Source: an uncultured Collinsella sp.
Lineage (GTDB): Bacteria > Actinomycetota > Coriobacteriia > Coriobacteriales > Coriobacteriaceae
Reading direction: 5' to 3'
Length of the DNA stretch: 40,340 bases
Assembly: GCA_958403205.1 (NCBI GenBank)
Contig: CATXWM010000020.1
Coordinates: forward strand, 1-40,340
Positions 8,228 to 15,349 of the stretch are shown here, in pieces. The notes under the pieces were generated by a model. The model did no database searches. It was not told the DNA's origin and was given only the letters and a program-made list of their open reading frames with translations. A program made the position numbers and the translations under genes. Positions within the stretch are counted from its first letter, which is position 1; each line of letters begins with the position of its first letter.

Positions 8228-9247
8228 ATGCCTTCAACCCTTCCCGCTCCCATCGACAAGCTCGCCATTGTCGTCGTTACGTACAAGCGCCAGGAACTCC
8301 TGGCCAACTTGTTCGACTCTATGACCGAGCTCACGGCAACGCCCTGGCGCATCGTGATTGTCGATAACGAAAATTCGCGCGAGACCGAGGCTATGTGCTC
8401 CGCATTCAACGAGCGCCTGGCCAACCTGTGGGGCATCGACACAGAGCAGCCCGACGCGCAGGGCGGCACCGACCGCGTCATCTACGCCCCGCAGCTCGAA
8501 AACGGCGGCGGTGCGGGCGGCTTTTCCGCCGGCACTAAATGCGCCTACGACCTGGGCGCCCAGTGGTTCTGGGTGATGGACGACGACGTGCTCGTCATCC
8601 CCGAAGGCATCGAGCGCTTGGCCAAATGGACTGACCGCTACGATGTTATCCAGGGTTCGCGCCTGGACTTCGACGGCGGCGCCTTCTTTTGGCAATACCA
8701 ACTCATCCTTTCGCTCGGCATTCCCAACCCTGTCGCCAAGTGGGACTTGGGCCCCGAGGGCTACCGCGCCATGAACCAGCTGTGCTTTGAGGGCGGCATG
8801 TTCTCGCGCCGCGTGGTCGACAAGATCGGCCTGCCCGACGCGCGCTTCTTTATCTACGGCGACGATGCCTGCTACGGCTACGTGGCCAGCCAGCACTTCC
8901 CCGCCGCCGTTGTTGCCGACGTGGTGCTCAAGCGCGCCCGCGCCGTCTCTAACTGGGACATCGCCGGCAAACGACAGCTCAACTCCACGAGCGACACCAA
9001 CCGTTACTACATCATGCGCAACCGCGGTTATCTGGCCCGTTACATGCAGATTTACGGCGACTATCACCCCGTGCTGTTCCGTCTGGGCAATGTCGCGACC
9101 TTCTGCAAGGAGTTCATTCGCCTGGCTGCCGTTGACAAGTGCTTTAAGACAGGTATTCCGGCGCTGCGCCGTGGCATGAAGGACGCCCGCAAGATCGTTA
9201 AGGATCCCAACTGGAAGCCCATGCCGCCCATGAAGGACACGGAGTAA
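8228..9247 (+). CDS. GT2 glycosyltransferase, galactofuranosyltransferase (GlfT)-like
   Basis: 339 residues from the ATG at 8228 (AAAGGA 11 bases upstream); the frame is open further upstream but codes nothing recognisable. The GT-A fold begins at residue 11 (KLAIVVVTYKRQELL). The motif NGGGAGGFSAG followed by WFWVMDDDVLV (metal-binding Asp near 117-119) is characteristic of the GlfT/WbbI-like group that transfers galactofuranose or rhamnose onto wall or O-antigen polysaccharide. The rest has conserved features such as FEGGMFSRRVVDKIGLPDARFFIYGDDACYGYV. It is divergent from, not part of, the minus-strand operon. A UDP-galactopyranose mutase gene would support Galf as donor, but none is in the window, so the donor is an inference. 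Confidence 0.82.
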   Translation: MPSTLPAPIDKLAIVVVTYKRQELLANLFDSMTELTATPWRIVIVDNENSRETEAMCSAFNERLANLWGIDTEQPDAQGGTDRVIYAPQLENGGGAGGFSAGTKCAYDLGAQWFWVMDDDVLVIPEGIERLAKWTDRYDVIQGSRLDFDGGAFFWQYQLILSLGIPNPVAKWDLGPEGYRAMNQLCFEGGMFSRRVVDKIGLPDARFFIYGDDACYGYVASQHFPAAVVADVVLKRARAVSNWDIAGKRQLNSTSDTNRYYIMRNRGYLARYMQIYGDYHPVLFRLGNVATFCKEFIRLAAVDKCFKTGIPALRRGMKDARKIVKDPNWKPMPPMKDTE

Positions 9248-9271
9248 CAGAAGCCGGAAACACCTCAGCGC

Positions 9272-11071
9272 TTAAAGCCGCTGGTGCACCGTAGCCACAT
9301 GCTGTCCATCAAACCCAAACCCCCAGCGCATGCGGCCAACGCCGGGTCGCGGCACACGGATTTCGTCGATGCCGTCGCGCTCTATGTCGAGTAGCGACTG
9401 CACGGCCAGCAATTCCAGGCCCAGCGCATCCACATCGGGGTCATACATCAAGTTAATCGTTATCAGCGGGCGCTCGTCCAGCATGCCAATCGTGTCTGCT
9501 ACGTCGAACACAGCACCCGTAGGGAAAACCTGGATGTCCCAGCGACCCGCGCCACACTTTCGCCTCGAGGCAGGATTGGCATAGCCCGGCAAGCCAAAGC
9601 AGAGCCCCTGCAAGAGCAGATGATATGGCAGCGGCTTATCTAGGTCGGTCTCACCGATTCCCGCATCCCCCAGGATGCGGCTTAGCGCCCGCCTCACGGT
9701 ATCCTCGTTCCCACGGCACAGCCCGTCGCGAAACGCATCGACGTCTCGAATGTCTTCGGCAGCGCACTCAAACCACTCAACAATCACTAGACGCAAGACC
9801 TGGCGAAGCTCTTTATTAGGCAATCGCAAAACACGGAGGCGATCGCCATGCTCTGGCTCCTCAGTCATATCTGTCGTCAGGAAACCGGACAGATACAGCG
9901 CTGTCCACATGCCATCGTCAGGCGAGACATCTGGCTCTGCAGTGCCTAAACAAAGCGGGACCTCAGCACACCCATGGGCCTGGAGCAAATCGAACAAGAC
10001 CGAAAGGCGGTCGAGATTCCACCCGGCAACTACCCTACTCAGGCAATCCGCATACCCATACAGATCGGCGCGCACAGGCGCCGTGCAGCCTCGGTCCAAA
10101 AAACCGACCACACGCGCTGGACTCGAGCAATAGGCCCTACCAAACCGATATCCCTCGAGCCATTCACGCGCATCATCAAGGTATTCCTCGCGCCCAGCAT
10201 GATTCAACAGAGCCTGGACCTCGGCATCAGAAAAGCCGAACCAACGGTCGCACCACGTCGAAAGCGGCGTCGACAGACAATACGAGCAGCCATACAAAGA
10301 AAGCGCCGCTTCGGCAGGGCCGGGATACTCCCCCATCAGACACGTCAGCCGCAACGAATCGCGCGCAGTGGCAATGGCGTCGAACAGCACGCGATCGAAT
10401 AGCCCTGCCGGATCGGCGCCGGAAGCGCCCCTCGCGCTCGCACGGCCCAACCACGCCGCGTCGTACCCATCAACGAGCAATACAACCTGCTCATCGCAGG
10501 CCATCTCCAGCAGCTCTATGAGCACACCGAGCACCGAGTCAACCTCGTCCGCGCTCGCCACGCCGCGCGCGACGCGTTCGATGTGACGCACCTTATCTCG
10601 AGCTAAATCCGGAGCCCCCAAGAGCGCCAACAAGCGAGCGCACTCGCCCGAAAGGGCATCGCGCACGACGACGGCAACAGCGGGGCCACGCCTCGTAGCG
10701 CCAGAAAAGTCCAGCGATATCACCGGATAGCAAGCATACTCATCCCGATAGCGCCCGCCGTTCGCATCCCAAATCTGAGCATCGGCAAACAAACGCTGAC
10801 CAGCGCGACCGACCGCTGGACGCTCCAGAAAAGCCCTGAGCATCGACAAGTTCATGCTCTTGCCAAAACCCTCGGGTCGACAGCACACCACAACGGACGC
10901 GTCGCAGTCCAACACATCGGCAATAAACATGGTCTTGTCAACCAGCACGCAGCAACCAAGTGCCTCCGCATAGTCGTGTATGCCAATGGGCAAAACCGCA
11001 TCGTCGGCACAGCCGATCAAGCGCACGCCAAAGCCAGCAGCACAATCAACATTTGCCTGTTCAGACACCAA
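9272..11071 (-). CDS. AAA-ATPase-like / DUF1703 (PD-(D/E)XK-type) protein with altered active sites
   Basis: About 599 residues from a TTG at 11071 (or GTG 11068) behind AGGGGG; sequence further upstream looks non-coding. The N-terminal half matches the AAA-ATPase_like family: VDKTMFIADVL, then CRPEGFGKSMNLSMLRAFL as Walker A (GFGKS), and VVLLVDGYDAAW where relatives have a DEYD Walker B. Here the catalytic Glu is Gly (GGG codon). The C-terminal part resembles the DUF1703 nuclease-like domain (GAGRWDIQVFP, then PLITINLMYD), but the usual E-x-K of the core strand reads N-L-M. Relatives are abundant in gut bacteria and of unknown function, often thought defence- or mobile-element-related. The protein may bind ATP without hydrolysing it. 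It is convergent with the glycosyltransferase at 8228-9247 and downstream of the surface-protein gene. Confidence 0.78.
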   Translation of the reverse strand: MVSEQANVDCAAGFGVRLIGCADDAVLPIGIHDYAEALGCCVLVDKTMFIADVLDCDASVVVCCRPEGFGKSMNLSMLRAFLERPAVGRAGQRLFADAQIWDANGGRYRDEYACYPVISLDFSGATRRGPAVAVVVRDALSGECARLLALLGAPDLARDKVRHIERVARGVASADEVDSVLGVLIELLEMACDEQVVLLVDGYDAAWLGRASARGASGADPAGLFDRVLFDAIATARDSLRLTCLMGEYPGPAEAALSLYGCSYCLSTPLSTWCDRWFGFSDAEVQALLNHAGREEYLDDAREWLEGYRFGRAYCSSPARVVGFLDRGCTAPVRADLYGYADCLSRVVAGWNLDRLSVLFDLLQAHGCAEVPLCLGTAEPDVSPDDGMWTALYLSGFLTTDMTEEPEHGDRLRVLRLPNKELRQVLRLVIVEWFECAAEDIRDVDAFRDGLCRGNEDTVRRALSRILGDAGIGETDLDKPLPYHLLLQGLCFGLPGYANPASRRKCGAGRWDIQVFPTGAVFDVADTIGMLDERPLITINLMYDPDVDALGLELLAVQSLLDIERDGIDEIRVPRPGVGRMRWGFGFDGQHVATVHQRL

Positions 11072-11200
11072 AACGTTCCCCCTAAATCGCAGCACGATGC
11101 CAATTGTAATGACCGCATCGCATGTACCGATGTCGCCGCGCGAACATATCGGGCAACGGTAGCAACAAGAGGTATGAGGGGGCATAACTAATCGTTGCAC

Positions 11201-11234
11201 AACAAAACGTGGCCCGATGCATTCGCACCGGACC
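11201..11234 (-). terminator. Terminator of the surface-protein gene
   Basis: In minus-strand RNA, GGUCCGGUGC and GCAUCGGGCC pair over 10 positions (two G-U pairs) around a GAAU loop (11234-11211), followed by ACGTTTTGTT. It lies about 36 bases after the stop codon at 11271, upstream of the ATPase-like gene. Confidence 0.6.
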
Positions 11235-11270
11235 CCGTCCCAACTCTTTAGTTATCTGGCAACCGAGAGG

Positions 11271-13052
11271 CTACTCCTCCGAGCCGTCCTCCCCAGAAGC
11301 TTTCTTCTGCTGATCGAGCTTATGCTTACCACTTACGATAGACGTAGCGCCCAGTGTGGCCAAGCTTGCACTGGCAAGGCTCGCCATAACGATAAGGTCG
11401 CCCGTCTTGGGCATGTTACCGCCAGATGACTTGGTCGTTGTAGTCGTCGTGGTTGTAGTGGTCACCGTCTTGGAGTCATTTTGCTCTTGGGCCTGGTTGT
11501 CAGCACCGCTCTTGTCGTCGTCTTCGGGCTGTTTCTTTTCGCCCTCGGTCTTGCTCTCGTCCTTCTTCTGAGCGGACTCGTCGCCCTTTTCCTCAGAGCT
11601 AGAACCCTTATCGGATTCAACCTTCTCGGAAGACTCGCCCTTGGAGTCGCCCTTTGCGGCCTCGGCCTTTTCCGTGGAAACCTGATCAGAGTTGTCCTTG
11701 TTCTGGGTCGAGCCGTTATTGACACCAGCCATCAGCGAAGAGCCCAGCGTGGAACCAAGCTGCACGGAGAAAGAAGGCTTCTTGTCCGGTGAAGCAACGG
11801 GAGCGTCCGGCGCCTTATTCGAGTCGTCCTTGGAAGCATCGGAATCAGAAGCAGCGCCAGTGTTAGAGTCATTGCTAGAACCAGTATCGGCGGAAGAATC
11901 GCTCGAGCCAGTGGAAGAGTCAGAGGAACCAGCGTCGGTCGAACCAGAGGCGGCGCTGCCCGTATTGCCGGCAGAGCTTGAAGACGAATCGCCCGCAGCA
12001 GAGCCGTTCGAATCGGAGCCGTTCGAGGTGGAACCGTCGTTGATAGTGCCACCAGCAGAGCCATTACCGTCAGCATCGGTCGAGGGCGCATCCATCCTGT
12101 CATCGTTGGCATCGTCACTCGAGCCGTCATTCGAATCAGGCGTCGGCGAGGGCGCCGGCGTAGGCTCGGTCTGCACGGGCGTCGCAGCGGCAGCGGCCTC
12201 GTCCTCGGCGATATAAACCAAGCAGTCCTTCAGCTCGTTACGGTAGCGGTTCTTCCAGCCCTCATGATACTGGGGCTGGCTCGAATACTTGGTCGCCACG
12301 TTATTGACCACGCTGTTGGAAAGCGCCGTCACAAACTCGCGATCAGTCATACTGTTAGAAAGGTTTGCCCAACGGAAGAAGTCCCTGCAACCACCGGTGC
12401 CGCACATGTTGGTGATGCTCCATACCATGCCCTTGACGCAATCGGCGCGACCCGAAATATCAATACCCAGGCCGCTCTTGAGCCACGCCTCGGTCACCGC
12501 ATAGTACGAGTTGTACGCATAGGCATCCTGCAGAGCCGAAAACTCAGCAGGGTCGGTGTTATAAGCGCCCTGGAAGGCCTCCTGCGCAATACGGCCCAAC
12601 TCGGTGAGCTGGCCGTTCTCGTACATGGCATTGCTTGCGTTGGAAATCTCGCTGCCGCGATCAATCGCATCCTTGAGCATGCCGTACTTGGCAGAATCGT
12701 AGTTGTAAACCTGCTTCATAAACGGAATGAGCGACCAGCGGCGATCAAACTGATAGTAGCCCAGTGCGTTATAGCCGTCACCATACGAAAATCCCTGGTT
12801 GTAGTTACCATGGCTCTCGTACTTGGTAAAGTACTTCATCTCGGGAGTCACGTTGACAAACGAAACGCCCTGGACCGACCTCAGCACGCCCGAGAAGGAC
12901 TGCTGGGTGTAGAGACCCTTATCGATATCGGTGGCATCCGAGGCAACGCCCGGCGTGGGCTCCTCGGCAGCGGCGGGTGCCGGCGCGGAAACGGCGCCAA
13001 ACGAAAGCGCCAACGTCAGGCCCGCGACAATAGCAGAATGCTTGGGCTGCAT
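11271..13052 (-). CDS. Sortase-anchored surface protein with lysozyme-like N-terminal domain
   Basis: 593 residues. Signal peptide (about 1-29, ending APAAAEE). Residues ~55-285 form a folded domain with YFTKYESHGNYNQGF and GYNALGYYQFDRRW; the ES-G...GYYQF pattern recalls lysozyme/transglycosylase-type domains, but the assignment is tentative. Four cysteines in this domain (ADCVKG, NMCGTGGCRDFF, KDCLVY) could form disulfides. Residues ~290-530 are a low-complexity stalk of Ser, Asp, Gly, Thr, then Lys/Glu, then ten consecutive Thr. The C-terminus has the sorting signal MPKTGD (~545-550), a hydrophobic span and KHK, but continues with about 15 polar residues, longer than usual. Strong ribosome site GGGAGG. 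It is likely anchored to peptidoglycan and exposed. No sortase gene is in the window. Confidence 0.8.
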   Translation of the reverse strand: MQPKHSAIVAGLTLALSFGAVSAPAPAAAEEPTPGVASDATDIDKGLYTQQSFSGVLRSVQGVSFVNVTPEMKYFTKYESHGNYNQGFSYGDGYNALGYYQFDRRWSLIPFMKQVYNYDSAKYGMLKDAIDRGSEISNASNAMYENGQLTELGRIAQEAFQGAYNTDPAEFSALQDAYAYNSYYAVTEAWLKSGLGIDISGRADCVKGMVWSITNMCGTGGCRDFFRWANLSNSMTDREFVTALSNSVVNNVATKYSSQPQYHEGWKNRYRNELKDCLVYIAEDEAAAAATPVQTEPTPAPSPTPDSNDGSSDDANDDRMDAPSTDADGNGSAGGTINDGSTSNGSDSNGSAAGDSSSSSAGNTGSAASGSTDAGSSDSSTGSSDSSADTGSSNDSNTGAASDSDASKDDSNKAPDAPVASPDKKPSFSVQLGSTLGSSLMAGVNNGSTQNKDNSDQVSTEKAEAAKGDSKGESSEKVESDKGSSSEEKGDESAQKKDESKTEGEKKQPEDDDKSGADNQAQEQNDSKTVTTTTTTTTTTKSSGGNMPKTGDLIVMASLASASLATLGATSIVSGKHKLDQQKKASGEDGSEE

Positions 13053-13122
13053 AAGATCCTCCCTGCATTGGTATAGTTAAAGTGCAGTTTGCAAAGATAA
13101 GAGTAAGTATTGCAGCTCGCCC

Positions 13123-13138
13123 GTTGTTGCACAACAAC
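13123..13138. repeat. Short palindrome upstream of the surface-protein gene
   Basis: GTTGTTG and CAACAAC arms around CA, between the HEPN gene stop (13181) and the surface-protein start (13052). It could be an operator or part of a weak terminator for the minus-strand HEPN operon; no U-run follows. Confidence 0.35.
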
Positions 13139-13180
13139 CCCTCGGTAAACGGCAACAACCCTCCGCGAAATCTTAAGGAA

Positions 13181-13600
13181 TTAAACAAACTGGTCGTCGG
13201 GCGCCATCAGAAGCTCGCCGTATCGCTCCATCAGCCCGTCCCTCAACTGACAGAAAGCGGGGATATAGACGTTCAAGATGCGCTGAATCAAGTCTTGAGC
13301 GAGCTTGTTGTCGTAGATATGGACGTTCGTATTGCGGTCTCTGAGCATATCTAGCCAGGCCGCCTCATCAATAAAGTCGTAGAATCGGTACGACTCCTTC
13401 AAGATGGCACGAGGAGACCCCGACGCGGCAAGCGTGGCGCCCTCATACTCGAGCAGACGCTTAAGGAGCTTCCAGCTCAGTTCAAATTGAAGATTGAACT
13501 TATTAATCAATCCACTCTGAACAAAATCATTGTTGAGATCCTGATTGGGCGCATCCTCAAGATTCGCCAAGGCGCTGACAAAGTTCTCATATTTTTTCAT
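13181..13600 (-). CDS. hepT: HEPN-domain toxin of a type VII HEPN/MNT pair (HI0074-like)
   Basis: 139 residues, all-helical, of the HI0074 / nucleotidyltransferase-substrate-binding family. It carries the HEPN catalytic signature R89-x4-H94-x-Y96 (in DRNTNVHIYD). In characterised HepT/MntA systems this R-x4-H-x-Y motif forms the RNase active site and the Tyr is AMPylated by the partner MNT protein, which silences the toxin. The aromatic-rich FNLQFELSWKLLKRLLEYEG segment is also typical. Its ATG (13600) lies inside the end of the MNT gene (14-base overlap), so the two are translationally coupled with the antitoxin first. The frame is intact and the motif complete, so an active RNase toxin is likely. 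Relatives are also called substrate-binding subunits in older annotation. Confidence 0.86.
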   Translation of the reverse strand: MKKYENFVSALANLEDAPNQDLNNDFVQSGLINKFNLQFELSWKLLKRLLEYEGATLAASGSPRAILKESYRFYDFIDEAAWLDMLRDRNTNVHIYDNKLAQDLIQRILNVYIPAFCQLRDGLMERYGELLMAPDDQFV

Positions 13601-13874
13601 ACAGAATCACACCATCCCTGGCAATCTCATCGAGCAATTGCTGCGATAAGGAGTCGTCGAGATTGACGACATCTACATCTAAAAGAGTATCAAGATGTTC
13701 CTCGATTAAATATAAGAAACGGCCGAAATCTCGGCAACCTGCTACGGCGATGTCAATATCGCTCTTGGGCAAGTTGTCGCCTCGAGCACGAGAACCAAAC
13801 AACACGACCTTCTCGGCGTCACATTCCCGAGCAAAAACTTCGATTTGCTTGTACACCTTGTCGAGGGATGCCAT
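13587..13874 (-). CDS. mntA: MNT-family nucleotidyltransferase antitoxin (type VII)
   Basis: 95 residues from ATG 13874. The minimal nucleotidyltransferase signature is complete: G27-S28-x10-D39-x-D41 (FGSRARGDNLPKSDIDIAV), followed by LDVDVVNLDD with the third carboxylate. Known MntA proteins transfer AMP to the Tyr of the HEPN toxin. A longer start (GTG 13880) exists, but AGGGG lies 5 bases from the ATG. That ribosome site overlaps the TAG stop of the upstream Rrf2 gene (TAGGGG), so translation of the antitoxin probably depends on ribosomes finishing the regulator. Order regulator-MNT-HEPN on one transcript. Confidence 0.87.
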   Translation of the reverse strand: MASLDKVYKQIEVFARECDAEKVVLFGSRARGDNLPKSDIDIAVAGCRDFGRFLYLIEEHLDTLLDVDVVNLDDSLSQQLLDEIARDGVILYEKI

Positions 13875-13882
13875 TTGCACCC

Positions 13883-14314
13883 CTACAGCTTAATGTTAAA
13901 GTTGATCTCGGGGACGGCGGCCAGGTCGGCCAGCGTTACGCCGTCGACGTACTTTTCGATCACGTCGTCCAGGCCGCGCCAGAACTTGACGGTCGAGCAA
14001 AGATCGCTGCGAGTGCAGCTGTTGTCGATGCCATCGCACGCCACTGGAGCCGTGCTGCCCTCGACGGCGCGCAGGATGTCGCCGGCACGTACCTCGGCTG
14101 GATCCTTGGCCATCATGTAGCCGCCGCCCTTGCCGCGCACGCTCTTAAGCAGGCCCGCCTTCATAAGCGGACGAACCAGCTGTTCCAGATACTTTTGTGA
14201 GATATGCTCGCGGTCGGCAACCTCGCGCAGGGCAATCTTGCCCTCGGCGTCGCCCAGCGCCGCGATATAGATCATCAGACGGAGGGCATAGCGGCCCTTA
14301 GAAGAAATGAGCAT
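13883..14314 (-). CDS. Rrf2-family Fe-S regulator (IscR/SufR-like), divergent from suf
   Basis: 143 residues from ATG 14314; the longer frame upstream is not coding-like. The N-terminal winged helix is typical of Rrf2 proteins (MLISSKGRYALRLMIYIA, EVADREHISQKYLEQLVRPLMKAGLL, SVRGKGGGYMM wing). Three cysteines, C93, C100 and C106 (CDGIDNSCTRSDLC), match the Fe-S ligand cluster of IscR (spacing 6 and 5 instead of 5 and 5). Such regulators sense cluster status and control isc/suf operons. The gene faces sufC across a 222-base region that has a dyad over the suf -35 box, so it is very likely the suf regulator. Downstream on the same strand, without a gap, comes the MNT-HEPN pair. Confidence 0.9.
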   Translation of the reverse strand: MLISSKGRYALRLMIYIAALGDAEGKIALREVADREHISQKYLEQLVRPLMKAGLLKSVRGKGGGYMMAKDPAEVRAGDILRAVEGSTAPVACDGIDNSCTRSDLCSTVKFWRGLDDVIEKYVDGVTLADLAAVPEINFNIKL

Positions 14315-14347
14315 ACCTACCCTCTCATCGTAGCCGAGACAAAATAC

Positions 14348-14394
14348 CAGGCTTGTTTGTCCCAAATCTTATGCACGCGGGGCAAACAAGCCTG
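14348..14394. repeat. 47-bp inverted repeat in the leader of the Rrf2 gene
   Basis: Left arm CAGGCTTGTTTGTCCC (14348-14363) and right arm GGGGCAAACAAGCCTG (14379-14394) pair over 16 bases with a single A/G difference that is a G-U pair in one of the RNAs; the spacer is 15 bases. It lies 34 bases upstream of the regulator ATG. It could be an operator, an mRNA leader structure or a small repetitive element. It has no U-run on either strand, so it is not a standard terminator. Confidence 0.75.
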
Positions 14395-14428
14395 ATTATT
14401 ATGTCCCACATCTAAAAAGTCGAGTGGA

Positions 14429-14452
14429 TTAGTCGGGTTTTCCCTTGACTAA
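14429..14452. promoter_or_regulatory. Candidate Rrf2/SufR operator over the suf -35 box
   Basis: TTAGTC (14429-14434) and GACTAA (14447-14452) are perfect inverted arms with a 12-base spacer. The right arm overlaps the TTGACT -35 element of the suf promoter, so a bound dimer would block RNA polymerase. The GACT/AGTC core resembles part of IscR-type sites, but the exact recognition sequence in this lineage is not known. Confidence 0.5.
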
Positions 14453-14472
14453 CGCCGAACCCATAGTAACTT
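14445..14472 (+). promoter_or_regulatory. Candidate promoter of the suf operon
   Basis: TTGACT (14445-14450), a 16-base spacer and TAACTT (14467-14472). The start would lie near 14480, giving a leader of about 57 bases to the sufC ATG at 14537. The -35 is close to consensus, the -10 is weak, as expected for a regulated promoter. Confidence 0.5.
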
Positions 14473-14536
14473 TATTCCGAGAAGATTCCTAGGGTTTAGT
14501 ACACCTATGAGTACACCATATACAGAGAGGGACAGC

Positions 14537-15337
14537 ATGAGCGCAAATCCGCTGCTTTCCATCGAAGGTCTGACCGCCTCCGTGGACGAGAAGACCATCC
14601 TCCACAACGTCAACCTCAACGTCGCCGCCGGCGAGACCCACGTGCTGATGGGACCCAACGGCGCCGGCAAGTCCACCCTCGGCCACCTGGTCATGGGCGA
14701 CCCCGTCTACACGGTCAACGACGGCACTATCGTCTTTGACGGCCAGGACATCACCGAGCTCACCACCGACAAGCGCTCGCGCGCCGGCCTGTTCCTGAGC
14801 TTCCAGGCACCGGTCGAGATCCCCGGCGTGCCGCTGTCGAGCTTTTTGCGCGCCAGCATCGCCGGCCGCCCCGGCCTGGAGATGAAGGGCAAGGAGTTCC
14901 GCCGTCGCGTGAAGGAGCTCGCGGCCGAGCTCAACATGGATACCGCCTATCTCAACCGCGAGCTGGGCGTGGGCTTCTCGGGCGGCGAGAAGAAGAAGGT
15001 CGAGATGCTCCAGCTCCTGTTGCTGCAGCCCAAGCTCGCCATCCTCGACGAGACCGACTCGGGCCTAGACGTCGACGCCCTGTCCACCGTCAGCCACGGC
15101 ATGGACGCCTACCGCAAGAGCTGCGACGGCTCCATGCTCATCATCACGCACAACACGCGCATCCTGGAGCACCTGGATGTAGACCGCGTCCATGTTATGG
15201 TCAAGGGCCACATCGTGCGCGAGGACGACGCCTCGCTCATCCCCTGGATTGACAAGAACGGTTTTGAGACCTTCGAGCGCGAGGCCGCCGAGCAGCGCGC
15301 CCAGGCCGAGGCCGCCGCTACCGAGCAGCAGGCGTAA
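14537..15337 (+). CDS. sufC: SufC, Fe-S cluster assembly ATPase
   Basis: 266 residues from ATG 14537 (GAGAGG ribosome site); an in-frame ATG at 14507 lacks one. ABC-type ATPase: Walker A G39-PNGAGKS, signature FSGGEKKKVEMLQ, Walker B LAILDETDSGLDVD, and the LIITHNTRI switch His. SufC drives conformational change in the SufBCD scaffold during [Fe-S] assembly in the cytoplasm. The GEKKK signature variant and DETDSGLD are hallmarks of SufC rather than a transporter ATPase. The C-terminal tail is Ala/Glu/Gln-rich. First gene of sufCBDSU, with sufB 12 bases downstream. Confidence 0.97.
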   Translation: MSANPLLSIEGLTASVDEKTILHNVNLNVAAGETHVLMGPNGAGKSTLGHLVMGDPVYTVNDGTIVFDGQDITELTTDKRSRAGLFLSFQAPVEIPGVPLSSFLRASIAGRPGLEMKGKEFRRRVKELAAELNMDTAYLNRELGVGFSGGEKKKVEMLQLLLLQPKLAILDETDSGLDVDALSTVSHGMDAYRKSCDGSMLIITHNTRILEHLDVDRVHVMVKGHIVREDDASLIPWIDKNGFETFEREAAEQRAQAEAAATEQQA

Positions 15338-15349
15338 AGGGGCGACGCA

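Noticed and set aside
11840..12180. CRISPR-like or tandem repeat array in the surface-protein gene
   Set aside because: The repetitive look comes from Ser/Asp/Gly codons in the stalk; there are no regular repeats and spacers.
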